A stretch of DNA of 33,922 bases, taken from positions 1 through 33,922 of the forward strand of contig JAPPOW010000214.1 in NCBI GenBank assembly GCA_028817775.1, given 5' to 3'. This DNA comes from Candidatus Melainabacteria bacterium (GTDB taxonomy: Bacteria > Cyanobacteriota > Vampirovibrionia > LMEP-6097). A program made the translations under genes and the position numbers. Each line of letters begins with the position of its first letter. Position 1 is the stretch's first letter. The notes under the pieces were generated by a model, which was not told where the DNA came from, ran no database searches, and was given only the letters and a program-made list of their open reading frames with translations. This document shows, piece by piece, positions 21,870 through 29,950 of the stretch.

Positions 21870-24373
21870 TTATTGGATTCAGAAATAGTTTCAGCTTTCA
21901 CAGCAATTTTTTTAGCTAAGCTGTGAGGGTTCAGTTTAACTGTCATTCTTGCAGAGCCATCTGCAATTTCTTCATCAGGACCAAGCGAGCCCTCCTCAAA
22001 GATAGGCTCTAAGCCTGTTGCTAACCTGCCAACAGCCATTATTGAATAGTTGGGGGCTTCAAAAATATATTTGAGATTTGGTGGCATTAAGTTTAATCTG
22101 ATCCTATATCTTGGCGCATCTCCTTCAGCTTTGGCAATTTTGTCTACCTGGATCATACGTCCCTCATTGGTGATGAATGATTTATTCTGCAACCAATCAC
22201 CAAAAGTAAACTCAATATCTTCAGAGCCCGTGTGTTGACTGACAGCATCACCCAGTGCAATTAAGAAGCGCATTAGATTTCCTTGGGTAGTACTCTCTTG
22301 AGCAGTACCAGAATACATTGCTTTGGTTACATCGTATTGTAAGGATGGATTATTGTTTAGAAAGTCTATGACTTCCTGATCAACTCTAAATCTGTCTGAA
22401 CTAGGGTTCTTGAACTTAAATGGATGTCCTGGCGCTGGAGTGGCTTTGGCAGTTGGTTTAGGACTTGGCTCTATAATAGGACTAGAGTGCAAAGTTTCCT
22501 CCGTTTTTGTTCTACCAGTTTGACTTTGTGCGGTATTGACCGGATCTTGTGCTGCTTCTGCAATAGGTTTAGCTTCGTCTTGATCACCTGTAAGAAGCGG
22601 TGTGACCATATTTGCAGCTATCATTAGTGGCACTGAGATTAATGCTACTCCAGCTAGATGGATTGGTCTTAGTCCTGAAGCTTGTGTTTCTTGATCACCT
22701 AGACCGTGGGTGATAATTTGATTTGGGATTTGTAGAGCGTGTAATCTTGGTGCAGCCAGTGTTGATTCTTGCTGATCTCGATTCTCTAAGACGTGTTGAG
22801 AAACTAGACGCCATCTTTTGGACTTGGTCTCGCCTCGAGTAAAGCTATCCAGAAATCCTTCTATCCATTGTGATTGATCTTCATCACCCGACTCTGGCAA
22901 ATGTTCTTGGAGTGCCAATTCGATAGCTTTGTGATCTCTACGCTCCAACTCAAGAGCTAGCTTATGAGCGATATAGGTTAGATTGACACTAATCTCTTTG
23001 GCGGTACCACGATTGAGCAGTGGTTGTAAGTCCTTGTGTTCATTGAGGAAACGATAGAGTGATTCTACTTCTGTGGTGCTTATAGAACTATCGCTTGATT
23101 CTTTTTGTTTAGCACCATCGAGTAGCTTCCTTAGAATGGGTAGAATACTGTCTGCTTCAACTGAATTTTCATCGAGCAGTATATTCATCGCGGCATGAAC
23201 GCTCTGACTAATATGCCCAAGGAGTTGGTCGACAAAATATTTTTGTACATGAGGAATTTGCTCGCCTGTAAGTCCACGCTTGGTCATTTCAGCCAAACCA
23301 GGTTCTGCTTCTTCGGTAGCCTCAGTTATAAGGAAGCTAAAGGTTTTACTAACACTGCCACCCAAGAATACACCGCGTGCTGTTCTTGTGGAGCCTGGCT
23401 TTTTGCTTTCTTGTGCAAGTACTTCACTTGCAAGATGTACTAGGCTCTGTTCTGGTGATACACCCCTATTGAGAAGCAATTGATCGGTTACAGTAGTTAC
23501 GGACTCATGTAGTCCACCCTGAATCTCGTCTTTTGTAGTGAGCTTGATTGGTTCATCATCAGGTCCATCTTCTGATGAAGATTCAGCTTGAAAGTCCAAT
23601 ACTATTTGACCGAGACCAGCTGAACCAGAATCTGTTCCTGCAGCTTGCCCTAGTTCGTCTATACTTGGTGCAAACTCTATTGCGTTACCTTTAGGATCTA
23701 CGGCGATAAATAAAGCTTGACCTTGATGCTCTATATCAAGAAGCTCAGAAACTATAAAGTCTGTTACGTCAACGAACTGGGCAATTTCTATAGTTTCACC
23801 GCTTGGTTTTTGCTTGATAGTGGCAAAGGCACCAACTAAGCTAACTGGTAATTTAATTTTGGCTGGAGGTTCCCCTTCGAGATCATCATTGATTATGATT
23901 TGAAAACCTTTGTCGTTTTGAGCAAGGATTTCGTTTATTGGACCAAGGGCAGATTCTACTTCAGAGAAATCCATTTCGACATTGCCGCTATGTAAGTCAA
24001 CTAGGGTTGCTGATGATACTGGTTCAAGCGCTTGGGCTGCTGGCTCTGGGGTTATATCGAGACCTGCCATTTCTTCAGCTAGTCCAACCAAGGCTCTAGC
24101 TTTGACTTGTGGATGTGTGCCATTTGCTTGGTCAATCTGTATGTCCCTGAAGCGATGCATTGCCTCCCGAGAAAATCCCACGGCATCATCTAATCCCATG
24201 TCTCTTGCCATGAGCATTAAAATTCTTGCTGCATCAAAGGGTTCACTACTCTCTTCCGTTGTATAAGGAGCAGCAGCAATTCTCATCCACTCTGCATATT
24301 CACCATTGGGTTTAGTCAGCTGACTATCGCCGCGTTTCGGAGCTTGTGGCTGAATTGATTCACTCGATACCAT
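21866..24373 (-). CDS. Large single-pass membrane protein of unknown function
   Basis: 835 residues. No N-terminal signal peptide; a long acidic N-terminal part (about 1-570), one transmembrane helix at about 572-594 (HLAGVALISVPLMIAANMV), a Pro/Thr/Ala/Lys-rich linker (about 600-650), and a C-terminal domain of about 185 residues. Expected topology is cytoplasmic N-terminus and periplasmic C-terminus. The N-terminal part mixes a beta-rich segment (FQIINDDLEGEPPAKIKLPV) with helical stretches. No diagnostic motif seen. Its start lacks a visible Shine-Dalgarno, and no clean -10 is present, so the start is less sure. Confidence 0.72.
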   Translation of the reverse strand: MVSSESIQPQAPKRGDSQLTKPNGEYAEWMRIAAAPYTTEESSEPFDAARILMLMARDMGLDDAVGFSREAMHRFRDIQIDQANGTHPQVKARALVGLAEEMAGLDITPEPAAQALEPVSSATLVDLHSGNVEMDFSEVESALGPINEILAQNDKGFQIIINDDLEGEPPAKIKLPVSLVGAFATIKQKPSGETIEIAQFVDVTDFIVSELLDIEHQGQALFIAVDPKGNAIEFAPSIDELGQAAGTDSGSAGLGQIVLDFQAESSSEDGPDDEPIKLTTKDEIQGGLHESVTTVTDQLLLNRGVSPEQSLVHLASEVLAQESKKPGSTRTARGVFLGGSVSKTFSFLITEATEEAEPGLAEMTKRGLTGEQIPHVQKYFVDQLLGHISQSVHAAMNILLDENSVEADSILPILRKLLDGAKQKESSDSSISTTEVESLYRFLNEHKDLQPLLNRGTAKEISVNLTYIAHKLALELERRDHKAIELALQEHLPESGDEDQSQWIEGFLDSFTRGETKSKRWRLVSQHVLENRDQQESTLAAPRLHALQIPNQIITHGLGDQETQASGLRPIHLAGVALISVPLMIAANMVTPLLTGDQDEAKPIAEAAQDPVNTAQSQTGRTKTEETLHSSPIIEPSPKPTAKATPAPGHPFKFKNPSSDRFRVDQEVIDFLNNNPSLQYDVTKAMYSGTAQESTTQGNLMRFLIALGDAVSQHTGSEDIEFTFGDWLQNKSFITNEGRMIQVDKIAKAEGDAPRYRIRLNLMPPNLKYIFEAPNYSIMAVGRLATGLEPIFEEGSLGPDEEIADGSARMTVKLNPHSLAKKIAVKAETISESNN

Positions 24374-24511
24374 AATTTAGTGGAAGGTAAAGTAATACCT
24401 TGACCTTGTTTCTACTTATATTTTAGCAATTGTAAAGCTCTAATCAAGGCATCTTATCTTTTCTTCGTTTTTACTTGCCGATACCCCGAATTAATGCCAT
24501 AAATAGTAGTT

Positions 24512-25663
24512 ATGGCACTAAATTTCGACTTAGATGAAACCCAACAAGGTTTACAAAATATGGCAAGAGACTTTGCCGAGAATGAAATAAAACCTCAAGC
24601 CGAGGAGCATGATCGTGATGCAAAATTTCCGATGGAGATTGCAAAGAAGGCCCACGAACTTGGTTTGATGAATCCTGGCTTCCCTGAATATTGTGGCGGA
24701 CTTGGACTTGGTATCAAAGAAGAAGTAATTATTGCTGAAGCGATGGGAGCTGCTTGTACTGGAATTTCAACAGCGCTTGGTGCCAATATGCTCGCTGCTG
24801 CACCTTTGCTTGCTGTTGATGATGAGGGAATTAACAAACGTTTCCTAGCACCGATGATGGAAGAAGTGCTATTCGCTTCTTATGGTGTCACAGAGCCAGG
24901 TTGTGGCTCTGATGTTGCTGGTGTTAAAACTACAGCTAAGAAAGTTGGTAACGATTATGTCATCAACGGAACTAAGCAATGGATCACTGGTGCAAAATAT
25001 GCTAACTGGTTCTATGTACTAAGTTCTACTGATGCAGCAGCAGGTCACAAAGGACTAACTTGTTTTGTGATTCCCGCAGATAGTGAAGGTATTACCGTGC
25101 AGAAGAAAGAAGACATGATGGGCCAGCGTGCAAGTTCAACTCACGCTATTAGTTTTGATGATGTCAAAGTTTCTGAAGAGAACCGCTTAGGCGCTGAGGG
25201 AGAGGGATTCAAGATTTCTATGAAAGCCTTCGATAAGACTAGACCTGGGGTGGCGGCTGGTGCTTGCGGTATCATCCGCGCGGCCATGGAATACTCAAAA
25301 CAATATGCAATGGAGCGTACTAGTTTTGGAATGCCGATTGCGATGCACCAAGCAGTAAGTTTTATGGTTGCTGAGATGGCAATGAAATATGAAGCAGCGA
25401 TGTTGCTTACTTATAAATCAGCTTGGATGATTGATAATGGTACTCGCAACACCAAGTATGCTTCTTTTGCCAAGGGCTTTGCAGCGGATGCGGCGATGGA
25501 ATCAGCTACTAATGCCGTGCAAGTTTATGGTGGTTATGGTTATTCACGTGAATATCCAGTCGAGAAATTGATGCGTGATGCAAAAATATATCAAATTTAT
25601 GAGGGTACTTCTCAGATTCAACGTTTGATTATTGCTAAGGAATTGTTCTTAAGAAACGCTTGA
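24512..25663 (+). CDS. Acyl-CoA dehydrogenase
   Basis: 383 residues, FAD-dependent; oxidises the alpha-beta bond of acyl-CoA. Signatures: FAENEIKPQAEEHD, YGVTEPGCGSDVAGVKTTA, YVINGTKQWITGA, FDKTRPGVAAGACG, QVYGGYGYSREYPVEKLMRD and the catalytic glutamate E364 in YEGTSQIQRL. Length is standard for the short/medium-chain class, and chain-length preference cannot be read from this. No electron-transfer flavoprotein gene is next to it. ATG at 24512; CATAAA ends 8 nt upstream, without Shine-Dalgarno. Confidence 0.95.
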   Translation: MALNFDLDETQQGLQNMARDFAENEIKPQAEEHDRDAKFPMEIAKKAHELGLMNPGFPEYCGGLGLGIKEEVIIAEAMGAACTGISTALGANMLAAAPLLAVDDEGINKRFLAPMMEEVLFASYGVTEPGCGSDVAGVKTTAKKVGNDYVINGTKQWITGAKYANWFYVLSSTDAAAGHKGLTCFVIPADSEGITVQKKEDMMGQRASSTHAISFDDVKVSEENRLGAEGEGFKISMKAFDKTRPGVAAGACGIIRAAMEYSKQYAMERTSFGMPIAMHQAVSFMVAEMAMKYEAAMLLTYKSAWMIDNGTRNTKYASFAKGFAADAAMESATNAVQVYGGYGYSREYPVEKLMRDAKIYQIYEGTSQIQRLIIAKELFLRNA

Positions 25664-25664
25664 T

Positions 25665-25751
25665 TGTCATCCTGAGGGAACGGAGTGACCGTAAGGATCC
25701 CATTGGTATTATGGGAGATCCTAACGTCGCCTGCGGCTCCTCAGGATGACA
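25665..25751. repeat. Palindromic element P1, copy c
   Basis: Begins TGTCATCCTGAG 1 nt after the dehydrogenase stop and ends CTCAGGATGACA, 87 nt. It runs right up to the extended -10 of rlmN (TGC begins 1 nt after it). Confidence 0.9.
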
Positions 25752-25754
25752 TGC

Positions 25755-25760
25755 TAAAGT
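25755..25760 (+). promoter_or_regulatory. Extended -10 box of a leaderless promoter (rlmN)
   Basis: TGCTAAAGT, -10 TAAAGT, with 7 nt to the GTG at 25768. Confidence 0.55.
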
Positions 25761-25767
25761 AATTCCC

Positions 25768-26841
25768 GTGCAAAGCCTAATAGGATTAAACCTGAATGAG
25801 CTTGAGAGCCTAGTGCAGGAGCTAGGTCTGGAGAAGTTTCGTGCCAAACAAATCTATAAGTGGATCTACTCTAAATCCTGCCGTGATTTTGATGAGATGA
25901 CTGATCTTTCTACCAAGGCTCGTGATTTGCTCAAAGAAAAATCTAGTATCGGTTCACTTAAATTAGTCACTAGAGAAATTAGTTCTGATGGTACTGAGAA
26001 GTTTTTGTTTGAAACTTCTCAAGGTGAGAAAATTGAATCAGTACTAATGTACTTTGAGAATGTAAATTACTCAGAGGATGAGGGTGGCAATACTCCCCCA
26101 GGTAGATATAGTGCTTGTATTAGCTCACAAGTTGGTTGTGCGGTGGCTTGTCCGTTTTGTGCAACTGGTACCCTTGGTTTCAAACGTAACTTAAGTGCTT
26201 CTGAAATTATTGAGCAAGTTTTGTTTATGCAAAATCTTAGTGAGAAACGTATTGCCAATATTGTTTATATGGGGCAAGGAGAGCCGCTTAATAACTATGA
26301 TTCAGTGCTTAAGTCAATTAAACGAATTCGTGAGGATGTAGGTATTGGAGTGCGTCATATCACCGTCTCAACTAGTGGCGTGATTCCAAAAATTGAAGCA
26401 CTGGCTACTGAAGATCTGCAAATTACACTGGCACTATCTTTGCATGACTCAACTGACCAAGGTCGGGATTACTTAGTACCAATTAATTCTAAGTGGCCTG
26501 TATTTGAAGTGATTGATTCACTTAAGGATTATGTGCGTAAGACCAAGCGTCGGGTTACTATTGAGTATGTGATGCTTGATGGGGTTAATGATAGTCTCGA
26601 CAAGGCTAAGATTTTAGGTGAACTAATCAAAGATCTACATTGCAATGTCAATCTCATTCCTTATAACTCGACTGATGTTGATGATCCATTCAAGCGTTCT
26701 AATAGCAAACGAGTGGAAGAATTCTCCAAGGTCTTGAAACAGCATTGCAAAGGTAAGACTATTACTGTTCGTAAGGAACGCGGCCATGATATCAAGGCTG
26801 CTTGTGGGCAGTTGGCGAACTCTGTGGGTTCTAAAACTTAA
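25768..26841 (+). CDS. rlmN: Dual-specificity 23S rRNA/tRNA adenine-C2 methyltransferase
   Basis: 357 residues, radical-SAM enzyme that methylates A2503 of 23S rRNA and A37 of some tRNAs. Iron-sulfur cysteines C124, C128 and C131 are in CAVACPFCATGTLGFKRN; the methyl-carrying cysteine is C346 in KAACGQLAN near the C-terminus. Also GQGEPLNNY, GVRHITVSTSGVIPKI, LALSLHDSTDQGRDYL and EYVMLDGVNDS. Full length for the family. GTG start is fixed by the -10 box and the lack of in-frame ATG near it. Assignment secure. Confidence 0.97.
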   Translation: MQSLIGLNLNELESLVQELGLEKFRAKQIYKWIYSKSCRDFDEMTDLSTKARDLLKEKSSIGSLKLVTREISSDGTEKFLFETSQGEKIESVLMYFENVNYSEDEGGNTPPGRYSACISSQVGCAVACPFCATGTLGFKRNLSASEIIEQVLFMQNLSEKRIANIVYMGQGEPLNNYDSVLKSIKRIREDVGIGVRHITVSTSGVIPKIEALATEDLQITLALSLHDSTDQGRDYLVPINSKWPVFEVIDSLKDYVRKTKRRVTIEYVMLDGVNDSLDKAKILGELIKDLHCNVNLIPYNSTDVDDPFKRSNSKRVEEFSKVLKQHCKGKTITVRKERGHDIKAACGQLANSVGSKT

Positions 26842-26855
26842 ATTTCTGTCATAGC

Positions 26856-26977
26856 TTATGGTCACTACGTTCCCTGCATATGGCACTACGTGCCTGCTAA
26901 ATGCTCCGCTGAAGAATACAGGCGAAGCCCTACTGCAGGAGCGTAAGCTCCATATGCAGGGAACGTAGTGACCATAA
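26856..26977. repeat. 28-bp perfect inverted repeat
   Basis: Arms 26856-26883 and 26950-26977 are exact reverse complements; the outer pairs continue with one bulge. The 66-nt loop has a smaller pair around GCTCC/GGAGC. It follows the rlmN stop by 14 nt and precedes the -10 of the transglycosylase gene by 14 nt. It does not match P1 or P2. Confidence 0.92.
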
Positions 26978-26991
26978 AGCCATATCAAAGT

Positions 26992-26997
26992 TATAAT
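26992..26997 (+). promoter_or_regulatory. -10 box of a leaderless promoter (lytic transglycosylase)
   Basis: TATAAT with 6 nt to the ATG at 27004. A GTGACC hexamer at 26968-26973, inside the inverted repeat, is at an acceptable -35 distance (18 nt). Confidence 0.7.
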
Positions 26998-27003
26998 AAA
27001 AAT

Positions 27004-29172
27004 ATGGCTAAAGCACCATCAGCTTTACAAGATTATGCTGCAAAGATCCAGCAAATATTCCGCAGGCAGGAATTTAAATACTTTAGCTATGCGCTAGCAG
27101 CATTTATTATGCTTAGTGCTTCGGCACTTTACTATCTTGAGACTAGTGACTATTTTAAGTACCCGCAGCTGAGTGAGGATAGATACCAACAAGTCGAACA
27201 AGAGCTTGATCGTTTGATCCAAAAATCAAGAACTGAACCACGAGAAGCTATTCGTTCACTTGAAACTTTTGTTTCTTTACCAAAGAAACTAGCTAATCGT
27301 AGAGCCTTTGTTCTAGCGAGACTTTATCAAGACATTAATGAACCAGCGCTTGCTATGCTTCATGCTTATGAATTGGATCGTGATTATTTGACCAAGTATA
27401 GCTTGGGCTTGCGTACTAGGATTGCAGAAAAAATTGGACTTGAAGGAATCGTAGTCAAGGACTTGGATTACTTATCTAAGAAATTTCCCAAGGAAGCAAG
27501 GTTTCTTTACCGGTTGGCAAAATCTTACTCAAGACAAAGTAGATTGCTAGAAGCGCGCAAAGCATTTAACCAAGTGCAAGAATTATTTCCGAATACTGAG
27601 TTTTCACTTGGTGCTGATTACTATCTAGCCAATATGACTAAAGATAGATCTGAGAAATTTACTCGTCTCAAAAATTATCTACGCAAAAGTCCGGAAGGAA
27701 GTCTTGCTTATTTAATTTCTGATCAGGTAGCAAGTTTAGAAGCAGAAGAGCGAGCAGAGTTTGATGACTTGAGCAACCAAGTTGCACTTAGTTATTACAA
27801 TCGTGAGGACTACGATAATGCAATTAAACATTTTAATACTGAATTGGATAGTCCTGATCTTTACTTAGATGCTTATGCTCGTACTCTAGCTAAACTTAAG
27901 CGCAAAGCTGAGGCTCGTCGCTTGATAGTTGATACTTTGCCGCAGATGAAAGAAAGTCACAAAGCCTCTCACCTAGTGGAATTGCTTTGCTCACTATCTC
28001 CTAAATGGCAAGCAATTCAGAATCTGACAGTATTGAAGAATAAAGTACCGCTTATCAAGGACAAGATCTTGTGGGAGCTGGCACTTAGAACTAAGACCAA
28101 GGCAGATTACCAAGCAGTCTATACTCAGTTCCCCAATAGTTACTATGCAGCTGAATCTATGTCACGTGTGTTTTGGAAAGAATATAAACGCCAGAACTAT
28201 CACAAGGCAGTAGAAATTTTCCGTAAGCATTGGAAGAGCTATCCAAATACCAACTCGCATCCTTTTGTGGCATTTTGGGCAGCACGCGCCTATGAGAAAC
28301 TGAATCAAACAAAGGACGCCAAAGCAACTTTGGAAAATTTGGTGATTGAGCATCCACGTGATTACTATGGCTACCGAGCTGAGCAAATTTTGCGTGATGA
28401 TAAAGATTGGTACAAGATGCCAAGCCCCAACAAATTTGTTTCTCTTCCTGACTGGGATTGGCCTGAGGTCTACACAGATGAAGAGATTGCAAAACAATAT
28501 GGCAAAGATTTGTTGGAGTTAAGCAAAATCGGACAGTTTGAATTTTTGTTAGAGAATGAGAAACAAGAAGGTTGGGATTACGACAAGAATTTGAAGATGT
28601 GGCTTTATGCTATGGCAGGTGATTACCTCAAAGCAATTAGCACCGCTTATTTCTCGATGCCAAAAAATTCAGCAGTTGACTATCACGAGATCAAATTTCA
28701 ATATGCGTTCCCGATGCCTTACGCTGGACTTGTTGCTGATGAAGTAAGTAAGAACCTTAAGGTTGATCCATTGCTTGCCCATTCATTAATCAAACAAGAA
28801 TCTCGTTACCAAAAAGACATAGTAAGTAAAGTTGGTGCTATCGGCTTGATGCAATTGATGCCATACACGGCACGCTCCCTAGCTCGTGGGCTTGAAATGA
28901 GACCACCGACTTCCAAGGATTTGATGCAGCCGGAGATTAATATAAAACTCGGTGTCAATTATATGGAAGATGTCTTTCAGACTTTTGATAATAATATGAT
29001 CCATGCAATTGCTTCTTATAATGCTGGTCCAGTGGCTATTAAAAACTGGCGTAAACGTTTTGGAAATCTAGACCCAGATGAGTTTATTGAGAATATTCCA
29101 TATGATGAGACCAAAACTTATGTTAAACATGTTCTAAATAACTTTTGGATTTATAAACAGTTATACAGCTAA
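27004..29172 (+). CDS. Soluble lytic murein transglycosylase-like protein, membrane-anchored
   Basis: 722 residues. N-terminal transmembrane anchor (about 24-46, FSYALAAFIMLSASALYYL), a long alpha-superhelical middle of TPR-like repeats (FLYRLAKSYSRQSRLLEARK; FWAARAYEKLNQTKDAKATL), and a C-terminal SLT domain. In that domain the catalytic glutamate is E599 in SLIKQESRYQKD, then GAIGLMQLMPYTAR, LMQPEINIKLGVNYM and IASYNAGP. It cleaves peptidoglycan with formation of 1,6-anhydro-muramyl ends. The frame opens at 26968, but that start is inside the inverted repeat, so I use the ATG at 27004. Lying just before fliP, it might help the flagellum pass the wall, but this is inference. Confidence 0.93.
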   Translation: MAKAPSALQDYAAKIQQIFRRQEFKYFSYALAAFIMLSASALYYLETSDYFKYPQLSEDRYQQVEQELDRLIQKSRTEPREAIRSLETFVSLPKKLANRRAFVLARLYQDINEPALAMLHAYELDRDYLTKYSLGLRTRIAEKIGLEGIVVKDLDYLSKKFPKEARFLYRLAKSYSRQSRLLEARKAFNQVQELFPNTEFSLGADYYLANMTKDRSEKFTRLKNYLRKSPEGSLAYLISDQVASLEAEERAEFDDLSNQVALSYYNREDYDNAIKHFNTELDSPDLYLDAYARTLAKLKRKAEARRLIVDTLPQMKESHKASHLVELLCSLSPKWQAIQNLTVLKNKVPLIKDKILWELALRTKTKADYQAVYTQFPNSYYAAESMSRVFWKEYKRQNYHKAVEIFRKHWKSYPNTNSHPFVAFWAARAYEKLNQTKDAKATLENLVIEHPRDYYGYRAEQILRDDKDWYKMPSPNKFVSLPDWDWPEVYTDEEIAKQYGKDLLELSKIGQFEFLLENEKQEGWDYDKNLKMWLYAMAGDYLKAISTAYFSMPKNSAVDYHEIKFQYAFPMPYAGLVADEVSKNLKVDPLLAHSLIKQESRYQKDIVSKVGAIGLMQLMPYTARSLARGLEMRPPTSKDLMQPEINIKLGVNYMEDVFQTFDNNMIHAIASYNAGPVAIKNWRKRFGNLDPDEFIENIPYDETKTYVKHVLNNFWIYKQLYS

Positions 29173-29174
29173 TA

Positions 29175-29256
29175 CGCTCTAACGCTCTAGGGCTGTAGCG
29201 CTGTAACGGCTTTGCCGAGAACCGCTAGAGCGCTACAGCATTACAGCGTTACAGCG
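29175..29256. repeat. Imperfect 35-bp inverted repeat before fliP
   Basis: Arms 29175-29209 and 29222-29256 match at 29 of 35 positions around a 12-nt loop; each arm is itself built from CGCTNTA-type short repeats. It begins 2 nt after the transglycosylase stop. Confidence 0.88.
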
Positions 29257-29273
29257 AAAACTGGGCATAAAGT

Positions 29274-29279
29274 TAATGT
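29274..29279 (+). promoter_or_regulatory. Weak -10 box before fliP
   Basis: TAATGT with 7 nt to the ATG at 29287. It fits the spacing seen at other genes but is a poor match in sequence. Confidence 0.35.
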
Positions 29280-29286
29280 ACTCTAG

Positions 29287-29940
29287 ATGGACTCCTTAAC
29301 TAATCTACTTCCAGATCTTGAGCCAAGCTTGCAAATTGTAGGCTTGCTTTTTTTACTTAGTTTTTTGCCAGTGATGGTTGTGACAATGACGCCATTTTTG
29401 CGTATTGTCTTAGTACTATCTTTATTGCGTCAAGCACTAGGTACTCAAAACGCACCACCAACTATGGTACTTGTTGGTTTGAGTTTGATTTTGACCGGCT
29501 ATATATTAGGTCCAGAGATTTCACAAATCAATCAGCGTGCTTTGATTCCGCTTGCTAATAATCAGATTCAACTGACCACTGCACTGGATAGAACTTATGA
29601 TGAATTATCAGGTCATATGCTGCGCAATGTAGATGTTAAAGATCTTAAGTTCTTCTATAAACTGAGTAGAGAACCCTTTCCGACCAAGGTTGAGGATGTA
29701 GCAGCAAGAGAGCTGGGTACTGCTTACCTATTAGGAGAATTGCGAAGGGCGTTTCAGATAGGTTTCTTGGTCTTCATACCATTTTTGGTGATCGATTTGA
29801 TTGTCGCCAATATTCTACTTGCACTGGGGATGATTATGCTATCCCCGACTATTGTTTCGTTGCCGTTTAAGATTATGATCTTTGTTGCCATTGATGGTTG
29901 GGATCTAATTGTCAAAGGACTTGCTCAAAGTTTCAATTAA
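29287..29940 (+). CDS. fliP: Flagellar export gate protein FliP
   Basis: 217 residues, inner-membrane component of the type III flagellar export gate. Conserved segments: SFLPVMVVTMTPFLRIVLVL followed by RQALGTQNAPPT, EISQINQRALIPLANNQI, LGTAYLLGELRRAFQIGF, VIDLIVANILLALGM and the C-terminal SLPFKIMIFVAIDGW. Four transmembrane segments are expected. The cleaved signal peptide found in many FliP proteins is absent, and the length is at the short end. No fliO is present upstream. Followed by fliQ after 10 nt and fliR. Confidence 0.97.
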   Translation: MDSLTNLLPDLEPSLQIVGLLFLLSFLPVMVVTMTPFLRIVLVLSLLRQALGTQNAPPTMVLVGLSLILTGYILGPEISQINQRALIPLANNQIQLTTALDRTYDELSGHMLRNVDVKDLKFFYKLSREPFPTKVEDVAARELGTAYLLGELRRAFQIGFLVFIPFLVIDLIVANILLALGMIMLSPTIVSLPFKIMIFVAIDGWDLIVKGLAQSFN

Positions 29941-29950
29941 GATTTAAGTA

